Of a DNA stretch of 64,000 bases, positions 44,240 to 52,307 are shown piece after piece. The stretch spans positions 1 to 64,000 of the forward strand of contig NZ_JAMXMY010000035.1 of the NCBI RefSeq assembly GCF_024055795.1. Direction: 5' to 3'. A program made the translations under genes and the position numbers. Positions within the stretch are counted from its first letter, which is position 1; each line of letters starts with the position of its first letter. The notes below the pieces were generated by a model, which worked only from the letters and a program-made list of their open reading frames with translations, ran no database searches and had not been told where the DNA came from. The stretch is from Actinoallomurus purpureus. GTDB lineage: Bacteria; Actinomycetota; Actinomycetes; Streptosporangiales; Streptosporangiaceae.

Positions 44240-44440
44240 TCATTCCTTTCCTCTTCGGGAACGCTCACGAATGGCGGTGTCGTAGAGTTCAAGGCTCTTG
44301 CGGGCCGCCTCCGGATATCGCCGCACGAGACGATCCAGAAGAGTGAGATCGGCCGCCACCGACACTCCCCCGGTTCCAATCGAATCGAGAATGCTCCGGA
44401 AGTCGTCGATGGAGCGCATGAGCTCGTCCGGCGAGGTCAT
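44240..44440 (-). CDS. Small conserved-looking acidic/helical protein
   Basis: The 66-residue product MTSPDELMRSIDDFRSILDS... is helical and has no membrane segment or cysteine. A good ribosome site (AGGAG, 5 bases upstream) and a 6-base gap to the HATPase gene indicate a real, co-transcribed gene. It is divergent from the XRE regulator, with a 140-base shared promoter region containing a small hairpin (CACGCC-AGAGA-GGCGTG at 44533-44549). I do not recognise the family; it may partner the HATPase. Confidence 0.6.
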   Translation of the reverse strand: MTSPDELMRSIDDFRSILDSIGTGGVSVAADLTLLDRLVRRYPEAARKSLELYDTAIRERSRRGKE

Positions 44441-44580
44441 GGCGGCTCCTAAGTCGCTGATTTCGATCCCCACAATGGCCAACAGGTCGTACGCTGAAAG
44501 CGATATCGGCGGCCGAGCCGATACGTGCAGAGCACGCCAGAGAGGCGTGGAGCACCGTTAAATCCGGCGAAAGGGGTGTC

Positions 44581-45357
44581 ATGGGCAGATCTTCGAGCCC
44601 AACGCTCGTCACTCTCGGGCGGCTCGTGCGCACATATCGGGACGCGTCCGGAATTCTCCAAAAAGACCTCGCCAACCGCCTCGGCTACTCCGACGGCTGG
44701 CTCAGCAACCTCGAAACCGGCCAACTCCGCCCCCGCAGCGAACAGGTCACCTCGATCGAAGAGGCCCTGAAGCTGCCCCGCGGGGCCCTGATGGCGGTCT
44801 ACGACCAACTCGACGGCGAGTCACTGCCGGGCTGGTTCCGCCCCTGGCTCGAAGAGGAGAAGAGAGCCACGGTCGTCCGGTCGTTCGCACTCACCCTCGT
44901 CCCCGGGCTACTTCAAACGGTGGATTACGCCCGGACCCTGCTTCAGGACGACGAACCCGCAGTCGCTGCCCGCATGGAGCGGCAGGCGATCAGGCAGCGG
45001 GAAACGCCGCCCGCGCTGTACTTCGTCATCGACGAGGCGGTGCTCCACCGGGATCGCGGCGGAGCCAAAGTTATGCATGACCAGCTCACGGCGCTGGCAG
45101 ACGCGACCTCTCCTCGGCTCACAATCCAAGTTGTACGCTCGGCCGTGAACCCCCGAAACCTGGGAACGTTCACCATCGCGACCGTGGACGGGAACGACGT
45201 GGGCTACGTGGAGACAGCCGTGAGCGGAATCGTCACGAGCAGCCGGGACGACCTGGCGGTCCTCTCCGAGGCATGGGAATCCATCAAGGCGCACGCCATG
45301 CCCCAACACGAGTCGATCGATTTCATTCGCAGAACGGCGGAGGAACGATGGACCTGA
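44581..45357 (+). CDS. XRE-family regulator with DUF5753
   Basis: The 258-residue protein has an N-terminal Cro/C1-type helix-turn-helix (GILQKDLANRLGYSDGWLSN, then LETGQLRP). A C-terminal DUF5753 domain follows, starting around LVPGLLQTVDYARTLL, with REtPPALYFVIDEAVLHR and TIQVVRSAVN patterns. These regulators are abundant in actinomycetes, typically paired with a downstream DUF397 gene; some such pairs influence antibiotic production and development and have been proposed to act like toxin-antitoxin pairs. Here the DUF397 gene overlaps the end by 10 bases but is truncated. Confidence 0.93.
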   Translation: MGRSSSPTLVTLGRLVRTYRDASGILQKDLANRLGYSDGWLSNLETGQLRPRSEQVTSIEEALKLPRGALMAVYDQLDGESLPGWFRPWLEEEKRATVVRSFALTLVPGLLQTVDYARTLLQDDEPAVAARMERQAIRQRETPPALYFVIDEAVLHRDRGGAKVMHDQLTALADATSPRLTIQVVRSAVNPRNLGTFTIATVDGNDVGYVETAVSGIVTSSRDDLAVLSEAWESIKAHAMPQHESIDFIRRTAEERWT

Positions 45358-45443
45358 GCATCGCCGATTGGCGCAAGTCGAGCCGCAGCGGAGAAAACGG
45401 CGGCGAGTGCGTCGAGATCACCACGATCGAGCGCAACGCCTAG
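45348..45443 (+). CDS. Truncated DUF397 protein
   Basis: Only 31 residues: MDLSIADWRKSSRSGENGGE, then CVEITTIERNA and TAG. This is an unmistakable DUF397 N-terminus (WRKSSRSG..G.CVEV). Family members run about 60-80 residues and contain a second half with VRDSK and an F..EW motif, which is missing here. The start overlaps the XRE stop by 10 bases, as in intact pairs. A strong terminator begins 3 bases after the stop codon, so the loss of the second half is sharp. It is either a minimal functional peptide or a broken gene. Confidence 0.7.
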   Translation: MDLSIADWRKSSRSGENGGECVEITTIERNA

Positions 45444-45445
45444 GT

Positions 45446-45485
45446 TCTGTCCGGCGGGTCACGACGTCGTGATCCGCCGGGCAGA
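45446..45485. terminator. Strong bidirectional terminator
   Basis: A near-perfect palindrome, TCTGTCCGGCGGGTCACGAC (45446-45465) with its complement to 45485, has two G-U pairs and about 20 paired positions. It separates the convergent XRE/DUF397 and GH16 genes. Confidence 0.85.
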
Positions 45486-45552
45486 GCCTAGTGGGCCGGT
45501 TCGGGGAGTCCCTGGTGATGTCGGGGGACTCCCGGCGCGGCGTGTCAGGGGG

Positions 45553-47679
45553 TCAGGAGCCGAAGACCTGGAACTCCCATAGTGAGTAGCCGTACTGGGT
45601 CGACCGCGCGGTTCCGTACATGCGGACGTAGCGGGTGGAGGCGGTGATGTTGAGAGTCTGCGTGCCACCGGTTCCGGCGGTGGTGGAGTAGACGGTGGTC
45701 CAGGTGTTCGCGTCGTTGGAGACCTGGATCTGGTACGCCGTGGCGTACGCGGTCTCCCAGTTCAGCGTCACCTTGCAGAGGGAGTGGGTACCGCCGAGGT
45801 CGACCTGCAGCCACTGCGGGTCGCTGAAGGCCGACGACCACCGGGTGCCCAGGTTTCCGTCGACGGCATCTTGCGCGGGGAACGCCACCGACTCGGTGGA
45901 GGACGCTGTGGCGGTCTTACCCTGCGCCATGTTCGTCGTCGAGCAGCCCCCGGCGGAGTTCACGGTCCAGGTGAAGGAGGTCGAGCCGCCGGCGCCGGTG
46001 GCGTCCTTGGCGGTCACCGTGACATTCGAGGTCCCGGTCGTGGTCGGCGTGCCGGAGATCAGCCCGGTGGAGGAGTTGATCGACAGCCCTGCGGGCAGGC
46101 CACTGGCGCTGTAGGTGAGGGACTGGCCGGACGCCGAGTCGCTCGCGTGGATTTGCAGGCTGGCCGCGGCGCCGACCGTGGACGTCTGGTCGCCGGGGTT
46201 GGTCACCGTCACGGTGTTGCCGCCGCTGGTGGGCAGTGTCCATTGCTGCTGCGCGGAGCCGGTGCAGGTCTCGATGTCGAGCCGCGCGCCGGTGTTGCCG
46301 CCGGGATCGGTCAGACACAGGCCCGAGTTGGGGTTGACCAGCTCGCCGTTGGCCTGATGCTTCCAGCCCTGGGCGTTGGTGCCGTTACACGGATACCAGT
46401 CGACGTTGGTGCCACTGGTCGTCCCGGCGCTGACGACGTCGAGACAGCCGCCTTGCACGCGCAGCGTGTCGTCGTTGTACGGCGACCAGGTCTGGCCCGC
46501 GCTGCCGTTGCAGGAGCTGACGCCGATCGGGTTGCCCTCGGTGTTCAGCGAGTTCTGGTTGGTCAGGCACAGGCCGTTGATGCCCTTCACCGTGCCCGTC
46601 CCGGTGGCGGTCGCGGTGGGCGTGGAGTTGCCGCCCTGCTCGTAGGCGGCCACGTACGCGACGTTCATCGAGGCGCCGGACGTGGTGGCCGAGGTCGGCG
46701 TGGTGCAGCCGCAGATCCCGTCGGGGTAGTTGCCGCCGATCGCGAGGTCCCAGATGATGAAGAACCCGTGGTCGATGGCCTGCTGCCAGGCCGCCGTGCC
46801 CACCGACGCCTCGGTGATCGTGCTCTCCACCGTGCCGTCCATCAGGAACTGCAGGGACTCGGCGCTCGTGTTGGTGCGGTCGATGATCACCGTGTAGGTG
46901 TGATAGCCCGTCTGGCAGGTCGAGTTCGTGTTCGGGCAGGCGATCAGCGCGTGGCCGGGGCTGTTGGCCGAGGTGTGAAGGGTCTGCGAGGCCTGGTTGA
47001 GGCCGTTGACGTCCTCCATCATGTCGATCTCACCGGAGGCGGGCCAGCCGCCGCCGGCGCGCATCGGCTTGCCCAGCGCCCAGAACGCGGGCCAGTATCC
47101 CAGGCCGCCGGCCGGGTTCGGCTGCTGGATCGACGCCGTCATCTCCAGCTTGCCGCCGGGCGGGGCCTGGAAGTCGTCGCGCGTGCTCTCCAGCCGCGCT
47201 GAGGTCCAGGTGCCGCCGTTGTTGATGGCCTTGAGCACCAGATGACCGTTCCCGTCGAGGTAGGAGTTGGCGGTCGAGCTGGTGGTCTGCTCGATCTCGC
47301 CGGTGCCGTAGCCGGTGCCGATGTCGTAGAACCAGTTCGCCGACGAAGGCGGCGACCCGGCGGGCCCGGCGAAGTCGTCGCCGAACACGGTCGTCCACCC
47401 GGCCGGGGGCGGCGGCACGGTGTCGGCGTACGCGGCGGGGGCGCCGGCGACGGTCGTGGTCAGGACGGCGCTGAGGCAGGCGCCGAGCAGCGCCGTCACC
47501 ACCAGGACCGCCCGGCACCGCAGCGGGCCGGATCCGGGGCGGCGCCGCGGAGCGCCCTGGCCGACGCCGTCGAAGGGGGCTTTCCAGGCGGCGAACAGGG
47601 AGCGTGCCCTGATCCGCGTCATCTCCCATGCCTTGCTGATCTGGGCCCATAGAGGTGGTGACGTTGAAGCCGATGACAT
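45553..47679 (-). CDS. Secreted multidomain GH16 beta-glucanase
   Basis: The 708-residue protein has an N-terminal membrane or signal segment (CRAVLVVTALLGACLSAVLT) preceded by an unusually long 50-residue basic region. A GH16 domain follows (about 90-355) with the catalytic signature GEIDMMEDVNG (nucleophile Glu217, acid/base Glu222). A ricin-type beta-trefoil comes next (CBM13-like, about 365-490: NGLCLTNQNS, GGCLDVVSAG, SGLCLTDPGG). After it lie a putative Ig/cadherin-like domain (GLPAGLSINSSTGLISGTPT) and a C-terminal F5/8-type C domain (about 585-708: TASSTESVAFPAQDAVDGN and RYVRMYG). It probably cleaves beta-1,3 or mixed-linkage glucans. ATG at 47679 with AGGAG upstream. Confidence 0.94.
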   Translation of the reverse strand: MSSASTSPPLWAQISKAWEMTRIRARSLFAAWKAPFDGVGQGAPRRRPGSGPLRCRAVLVVTALLGACLSAVLTTTVAGAPAAYADTVPPPPAGWTTVFGDDFAGPAGSPPSSANWFYDIGTGYGTGEIEQTTSSTANSYLDGNGHLVLKAINNGGTWTSARLESTRDDFQAPPGGKLEMTASIQQPNPAGGLGYWPAFWALGKPMRAGGGWPASGEIDMMEDVNGLNQASQTLHTSANSPGHALIACPNTNSTCQTGYHTYTVIIDRTNTSAESLQFLMDGTVESTITEASVGTAAWQQAIDHGFFIIWDLAIGGNYPDGICGCTTPTSATTSGASMNVAYVAAYEQGGNSTPTATATGTGTVKGINGLCLTNQNSLNTEGNPIGVSSCNGSAGQTWSPYNDDTLRVQGGCLDVVSAGTTSGTNVDWYPCNGTNAQGWKHQANGELVNPNSGLCLTDPGGNTGARLDIETCTGSAQQQWTLPTSGGNTVTVTNPGDQTSTVGAAASLQIHASDSASGQSLTYSASGLPAGLSINSSTGLISGTPTTTGTSNVTVTAKDATGAGGSTSFTWTVNSAGGCSTTNMAQGKTATASSTESVAFPAQDAVDGNLGTRWSSAFSDPQWLQVDLGGTHSLCKVTLNWETAYATAYQIQVSNDANTWTTVYSTTAGTGGTQTLNITASTRYVRMYGTARSTQYGYSLWEFQVFGS

Positions 47680-47757
47680 CTGGGGTCTCCTGAGTGGCGA
47701 GGCGGAGGCATCGAAGAGAGCGCCCTATCGGCCGTAGATTCAACCTATTCAAAGCTT

Positions 47758-48018
47758 ATGTCAAGCCTAAAATTAAGCCGCATTCGGTCATGCGTCACGG
47801 ACCTGGTATTCGCGAGTTGCCTCGGCTACGGGAGCAGTGCCGCGGTCATCGCACTCCTCCTCTCTGGAGGAAAGGCCACCGCACTGGTCCTGGTCTCCTG
47901 CCTGGTCACGCTCGGTTCGGCCTGGCTGGGCGCCGTGGGCGAGCGGCTGAGCAAAGCATCCACGGCCCTGGTCACCCCCGAATGCAACCCCTCAAGGGAG
48001 GCCCCTCAGGCATCCTGA
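47758..48018 (+). CDS. Possible small membrane protein
   Basis: An 86-residue frame MSSLKLSRIRSCVTDLVFAS... has two hydrophobic segments (about residues 14-35 and 40-58) and a GC-rich third-position pattern through its middle, consistent with coding. There is no clear ribosome site and no recognised family. It lies divergent from the GH16 gene, and its 3' end is 10 bases from the convergent TetR stop. It could equally be a chance frame. Confidence 0.4.
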   Translation: MSSLKLSRIRSCVTDLVFASCLGYGSSAAVIALLLSGGKATALVLVSCLVTLGSAWLGAVGERLSKASTALVTPECNPSREAPQAS

Positions 48019-48028
48019 CTCGCTCCGC

Positions 48029-48676
48029 CTACGCGGTCGTGAGGCGGACGCCGACGAGCTTGGCGAGGAACCGGTCGATCTGCTTCTCCAGCGGCGGCCA
48101 GGGCAGATTCGGCTCGTTGACGCGCATGGAGACGGCGCCGTGCACGGCCGCTCGCAGGTCCAGTGCCACCGCTGCGGCGTCGTCGGCGGGCGCGAGTCCG
48201 GCGTCCATACAGCGCTGAACCGCGGCCGTGGTTCGCTCGGCCAGCTCCTGCTTGAACGTCAGGTGCGTCCGCTGGTTGAGGGTGCTCTCGTGGAGGACCT
48301 TGTAGAGGCCCGAGTGCCGGCCGACCCAGGTGCCCAGGAAGAGCAGTCGTGTGCGCAGCCGGGCGACGGGGTCGGCCGAGGCGGTCTCGACCTGGTCGAG
48401 GTCGCGCATCAGGTCGCGGTGGCAGCGCTCCAACGCCGCGTACACGAGGGCGTCCCGGTCATCGAAATGGATGTAGACGGAGGTCGCGGCGATGCCGACC
48501 TCCCGCGCCACGGCGCGCAGGGACAACGCCTGGTCGTCGGCGAGCTCGTCCAGCATCCGCAGAGTGGCGGACACGATGTCGTCCCGCAACCGTTCGCCCT
48601 GGCCGCGAGGGTTGCGGCCTCGCGAGCGCGTCTTGGAGGCGCCCTGGGCCTCATCCGCTGAAGAGGTCGCGTCCAT
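48029..48676 (-). CDS. TetR-family transcriptional regulator
   Basis: The 215-residue protein has an N-terminal TetR helix-turn-helix after a basic leader: LSLRAVAREVGIAATSVYIH, then FDDRDALVYAALERCHRDL. A C-terminal ligand domain follows (LLFLGTWVGRHSGLYKVLHE). Targets are unknown: the neighbours are a possible small membrane protein and, about 125 bases from its start, the convergently placed end region of an AcoR-like regulator. Start ATG at 48676. Confidence 0.93.
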   Translation of the reverse strand: MDATSSADEAQGASKTRSRGRNPRGQGERLRDDIVSATLRMLDELADDQALSLRAVAREVGIAATSVYIHFDDRDALVYAALERCHRDLMRDLDQVETASADPVARLRTRLLFLGTWVGRHSGLYKVLHESTLNQRTHLTFKQELAERTTAAVQRCMDAGLAPADDAAAVALDLRAAVHGAVSMRVNEPNLPWPPLEKQIDRFLAKLVGVRLTTA

Positions 48677-48800
48677 AGATCCGCCATTCTAGAAGAACGA
48701 CCACTGCATGCGTAGCGCTACGACCGCTCACTGAACGAATGAGCATCGCCTACGACAGGCGGGCGCGATCGCGGTGTCCGGGGAGACGGGCGCGTGGGGC

Positions 48801-50573
48801 TCACCGGCCGTCGACGGAGATGCCGAACGCGTTGATCTTCCGGTAGATCGTCGCCCGGGAGATGCCGAGCAGGTCGGCCGCCGCCGCCTTGTCGCCTTCG
48901 GTGTCCCGCAACGCACGGACGATCGCGTCGCGCTCGGTGGTCTCCCACGAGGTGAGCACGCGCCGACTGGTCACGTGGCATGCCTCGGGCAGGTCTTGGG
49001 GCTGGAGCTGCCCGATCCGCCTGCGGGTCAGCGCGAACCGCAGCGCCTGCAGGAGCTCGGTGACATTGCCCGGCCAGCTGTAGCGCAGCAGCACCCGCAT
49101 GGCCGCCGGTCCGCACGACACCGGGCCGCCGCGGGAGAGCCTGCGCAGCAGAACGGGCACGAGGTCGCGCACATCGTCGATCCGGTAGCGCAGTGCCGGC
49201 ACGGTCAGCGTCACCGGCAGCTCGCGCAACAGGTCCGCCGGCGGCTCGGCCTCGAGGTACGCGGTGGCGACCACCCACGGGCGGCCCGGATGTTCGGCGG
49301 CCGCGCGCATCCACTCCCTGAGCGCCGGCAGCGCATCCGGGGGATACCGCTCCGGGTAGCGCAGCACCACGGTGGCCCCCGGCGTGTCGAGGGCGGCGGT
49401 CATCCGGAGCAGGCATGCCTCCCGGTCCTCGGCGAGGTGATGCCGCTCGACCACGACGAAGGGGCACGCGGGGCCGTAGCTGCGGTGGACCGCCTCCACG
49501 AGCGCCAGCTTGCCCACTCCCGGCTCGCCCTCCAGGAGCACCCAGGCGCGGTCCCGGCAGTGTGTCTCCAGCTCGGTGCACACTTTGCTGAGCGCGACGG
49601 ATGTCCCGGCCAGTTTGATCTCAGGAGGCCGGACCAGGTGCCGAGGCGGCCTTGCCTCCGGCGCGACGTGGATCTCGACGAGGGCACCGGGCCCATCGAT
49701 CCGCCCCCCGACCGGACGGACTCGCATGATCGCCAGCTCGCCCCGGGCCAGCGTCACGCGGTCGACCACTTCCCGACCGGCGCGCGACAGTTCCGCGACC
49801 TTGTCCCTGACGATCGTATGGTCGGCGGACTCGAGCAGGTGGGCGGCGTGCTCGTTGGCGATGATCAGATCGTCGCTGACCGTGAGGATCGCGCCGCCGC
49901 CGCGCCTGCTGACGCCGAGGAACTCGGTGAGCAGCGCCCGTTCGCGCTCCGATCCGAGCTCCAGCAACCGCTGTTCGATGTCGTCGGCGGCGTTGCTCGC
50001 CAGCGCGGCCATCAAGGGAGTGGCGTCCTTGCACCAGCAGGTGACGTCGATCAGGCCGGCCACTCGCCCCGTCAGACGGTTGTGAATCGGCGCTCCGGCG
50101 CACGCCATCGTGTGCAGTCGTTCGGTGAAGTGCTCGGTGCCGAAGACGGAGTACACCTGGCGCGCCTCGATCGCCGTCCCGATCCCGTTGGTCCCGACGT
50201 ACTCCTCCCCGTAGCCGAAACCCGGGGCGAGCTGAAGGTGGTCGAGACATGCGGCCAAGGAGGGCTCCGCCACCCGCCGATCGAGGATCCGGCCCTTGGC
50301 GTCGGTCAGCAGGAGGCTGGCGGAGACCCCGGTGAGCATCGCCTCGAGCCGGTCGAGCACGGGTCGCGCGGCGTGGAGCAGGCCACCGTCGGTGTCGAGG
50401 TCGTCGAAGTACGGCGGATCGAGCTGGTCACTGTGCACACCGGACAGCCGCGAACGGCGCCATGACTCCACGATCCCGGCCCGGACCGCCGGCCGAGGCG
50501 CGTCCCCCGCTTCCAGGAAGCACTCTCTGGCCCTCGCCACAGTGCGGTCTGCATCGCCACAGGTATTGATCAC
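48801..50573 (-). CDS. AcoR-like GAF/AAA regulator with Fis-type HTH
   Basis: The 590-residue protein has an N-terminal GAF sensor region (RAGIVESWRRSRLSGVHSDQ, GEEYVGTNGIGTAIEARQVY, GLIDVTCWC). A degenerate AAA domain follows with P-loop LLEGEPGVGKLALVEAV, then WPGNVTELLQALR, and a C-terminal Fis-type helix-turn-helix (EGDKAAAADLLGISRATIYR). The GAFTGA loop that contacts sigma-54 is missing, as expected in actinobacteria, which lack sigma-54; these proteins probably work with sigma-70. Homologues regulate aldehyde/alcohol or acetoin metabolism, but no such genes lie next to this one. Confidence 0.92.
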   Translation of the reverse strand: MINTCGDADRTVARARECFLEAGDAPRPAVRAGIVESWRRSRLSGVHSDQLDPPYFDDLDTDGGLLHAARPVLDRLEAMLTGVSASLLLTDAKGRILDRRVAEPSLAACLDHLQLAPGFGYGEEYVGTNGIGTAIEARQVYSVFGTEHFTERLHTMACAGAPIHNRLTGRVAGLIDVTCWCKDATPLMAALASNAADDIEQRLLELGSERERALLTEFLGVSRRGGGAILTVSDDLIIANEHAAHLLESADHTIVRDKVAELSRAGREVVDRVTLARGELAIMRVRPVGGRIDGPGALVEIHVAPEARPPRHLVRPPEIKLAGTSVALSKVCTELETHCRDRAWVLLEGEPGVGKLALVEAVHRSYGPACPFVVVERHHLAEDREACLLRMTAALDTPGATVVLRYPERYPPDALPALREWMRAAAEHPGRPWVVATAYLEAEPPADLLRELPVTLTVPALRYRIDDVRDLVPVLLRRLSRGGPVSCGPAAMRVLLRYSWPGNVTELLQALRFALTRRRIGQLQPQDLPEACHVTSRRVLTSWETTERDAIVRALRDTEGDKAAAADLLGISRATIYRKINAFGISVDGR

Positions 50574-50851
50574 TACCGGTCCCCCGGCGCTGGTGGCGTT
50601 CGCCTGCCCTCCTGTTCAGGCTACGTCCGGATCGCCGCCGGACACCCACCGATGACCGGAAATCGCGCCGCGCGCCCGTGAGGCGGCACGACGCGGCGTA
50701 CGACGTTCTTCACCCGTGATCCCCCCGTTCGCGACCTCCGAAGCGGTGCGGGATCGGGCGGCCGCGGAGCGGAACCTCTCGGCCACACCCGTTCGGGAGC
50801 CCGGCGGTCCGGCTCCCGGATGCCCGCGGCCCCGCGGCCCCGCGCAAAGCG

Positions 50852-50879
50852 GTGGCCCGGAACCAGGGTTCCGGGCCAC
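50852..50879. terminator. 13-bp hairpin downstream of the small secreted peptide
   Basis: GTGGCCCGGAACC (50852-50864) pairs with GGTTCCGGGCCAC (50867-50879) around a very tight loop. It lies 62 bases beyond the minus-strand peptide gene. The 367-base gap 50574-50941 holds no other recognisable feature. Confidence 0.65.
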
Positions 50880-50941
50880 TGCGGACGGGCTGTCCTCCAG
50901 GGCCTGCCATGCCGGCCTGACCGATACCGGTCACCGGAGGC

Positions 50942-51148
50942 TCAGCGACGGCCCGCGCCGCCGCTCGGGCTGCCGTCGCTCATGGGGTAGGTCACCATGA
51001 GCGGGCTCGGGAACGCGCCGAGCGAAACGATGGAGCCATGCGCCCCGGTCGTCGTGGCGGGCCCGTTCGCGTACGCCGGCTGGGCGAGGATGCCGGCCGA
51101 GGCGGCGGCAACGGCGAGACCCAGGGCGGCGATCGTCTTCTTCAGCAT
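50942..51148 (-). CDS. Small secreted peptide
   Basis: The 68-residue product MLKKTIAALGLAVAAASAGI... has a textbook signal peptide with cleavage after AQPAYA. The mature part is about 40 residues and rich in Gly, Ser, Thr and Pro (NGPATTTGAHGSIVSLGAF), with no cysteines. A good ribosome site (GAGGAG, 6 bases upstream) supports the ATG at 51148; the longer upstream frame has low-complexity sequence. It resembles short exported actinomycete peptides in general form only. Function unknown. Confidence 0.75.
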   Translation of the reverse strand: MLKKTIAALGLAVAAASAGILAQPAYANGPATTTGAHGSIVSLGAFPSPLMVTYPMSDGSPSGGAGRR

Positions 51149-51311
51149 CGTGATCTCCTCGATGTGTGCGGGGTGGTCCGTCGACCACGACTCCATGGAA
51201 ACCCGCCACGCCATCGCGGGGCGTCTCATGTTGAGACGATGCGTCGCCTTCGGACGCCGGCCACCACCGGGCCCGGACCCTGGCCGCGGATCCGGGCGGC
51301 CGGGGGTTCTC

Positions 51312-51371
51312 TGCGGTGGGCCACCGGTCGTTGAGCGGCCGGGGCGGCTCGGTGCGGTGGGCCACCGGTCG
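51312..51371. repeat. 19-bp direct repeat
   Basis: TGCGGTGGGCCACCGGTCG occurs at 51312-51330 and 51353-51371, 41 bases apart, upstream of both the small peptide and yceI genes. Each copy contains the palindrome GGTGGGCCACC-like core. The rest of the 51149-51524 gap shows no gene. Confidence 0.5.
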
Positions 51372-51524
51372 CCGGCCGGCCGGTGCTCGGCGTAATGCTC
51401 GGTGAAGACTCGGCCGAGAGGACAAAATGAGGGCTTCGATCCTGCTTTGCGGCCGTGGCTGCCGGGCATGGGGTACGTCGCCACTGCCGTGTGGGCCGAC
51501 GGATGGAGACGTTCCGAGCCGGGG

Positions 51525-51553
51525 TTGTGTTCAGTTGAAACTTCAACTAAACT
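51525..51553 (+). promoter_or_regulatory. yceI promoter with MarR-type operator
   Basis: TTGTGT (51525-51530) and TAAACT (51548-51553) are 17 bases apart. The spacer contains a perfect palindrome AGTTGAA-AC-TTCAACT (51533-51548), the form of MarR-family operators, placed to block RNA polymerase. No MarR gene is adjacent in the window. Confidence 0.55.
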
Positions 51554-51594
51554 CGCCTCCAGCAGTCATTGAAGACTCAAGCACAGGAGCGACC

Positions 51595-52143
51595 ATGAGC
51601 GTTACCGCCGCCGAGCTGGGCCTGACCGCCGGCACCTGGAACATCGACCCGGCCCACTCCGAGGTCACCTTCACCATCCGCCACCTGATGTCCAAGGTAC
51701 GCGGCTCCTTCACCGAGTTCACCGGCGCCATCGAGGTCGCCGACGACGTGTTGGCCTCCACCGCCACCGCCGAGATCAGCCTCGCCTCGATCGACACCCG
51801 CAACGCCGACCGGGACGGGCACGTCCGGTCCGCCGACATCCTCGACGTCGAGAACCACCCGACGATGAAGTTCGAGACCAAGGGCGTCCGCATCGAGGGC
51901 GGCAAGAACCAGGTCGACGGCGAGCTCACGATCAAGAACATCTCCCGGCCGGTCACCCTCGAGGTCGAGTTCAACGGCATCGGCGAGGACCCGTGGGGCG
52001 GCACCCGCGCCGGCTTCACCGCCACCGGCTCGATCTCCCGCAAGGAGTACGGCATCGAGTTCAACGTGCCGCTGGCCGGCGACAAGGCCCTGCTCGGCGA
52101 CAAGGTCGACGTCCAGCTGGAGATCCAGGCCGTCCGCGCCTGA
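51595..52143 (+). CDS. YceI-family lipid-binding protein
   Basis: The 182-residue lipocalin-like protein is a typical YceI member: GTWNIDPAHSEVTFTIRHLM, VSVA-type core strands, RDGHVRSADILDVENHPTMK, LTIKNISRPVTLEVEFNG and the closing GDKVDVQLEIQAV. YceI proteins bind isoprenoid chains; the actinobacterial cytoplasmic forms lack a signal peptide, as here. The ATG at 51595 has AGGAG 6 bases upstream. Expression is probably repressed by a MarR-type regulator at the palindrome in its promoter. Confidence 0.95.
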   Translation: MSVTAAELGLTAGTWNIDPAHSEVTFTIRHLMSKVRGSFTEFTGAIEVADDVLASTATAEISLASIDTRNADRDGHVRSADILDVENHPTMKFETKGVRIEGGKNQVDGELTIKNISRPVTLEVEFNGIGEDPWGGTRAGFTATGSISRKEYGIEFNVPLAGDKALLGDKVDVQLEIQAVRA

Positions 52144-52171
52144 GACCTCTACGACGGTCGCCATGACGCAC

Positions 52172-52218
52172 CATGGCAGAGAGCACCTGTGGGAACACCC
52201 CGGGTGCTCTCTGTCATG
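52172..52218 (+). terminator. yceI terminator
   Basis: A 16-bp stem (CATGGCAGAGAGCACC at 52172-52187 with GGTGCTCTCTGTCATG at 52203-52218, one G-U pair) and a 15-base loop lie 29 bases after the yceI stop. It partly abuts the promoter of the next gene. Confidence 0.65.
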
Positions 52219-52242
52219 TTGAGGGTGCCCGCAATCGGGTAT
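52218..52242 (+). promoter_or_regulatory. Candidate sigma-B-type promoter for the sigma factor gene
   Basis: GTTG (52218-52221), a 15-base spacer and GGGTAT (52237-52242) match the GTTT-N14-16-GGGTAT form of stress sigma-B-type promoters known from Streptomyces. It is 66 bases upstream of the sigma factor start. A role in stress induction is inferred. Confidence 0.4.
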
Positions 52243-52307
52243 CGCGGAACAGCAGAGGGCACATCCGCGTTGATCCGTTTGGGATTCGATGTGAGAGCGA
52301 GGTGGCC

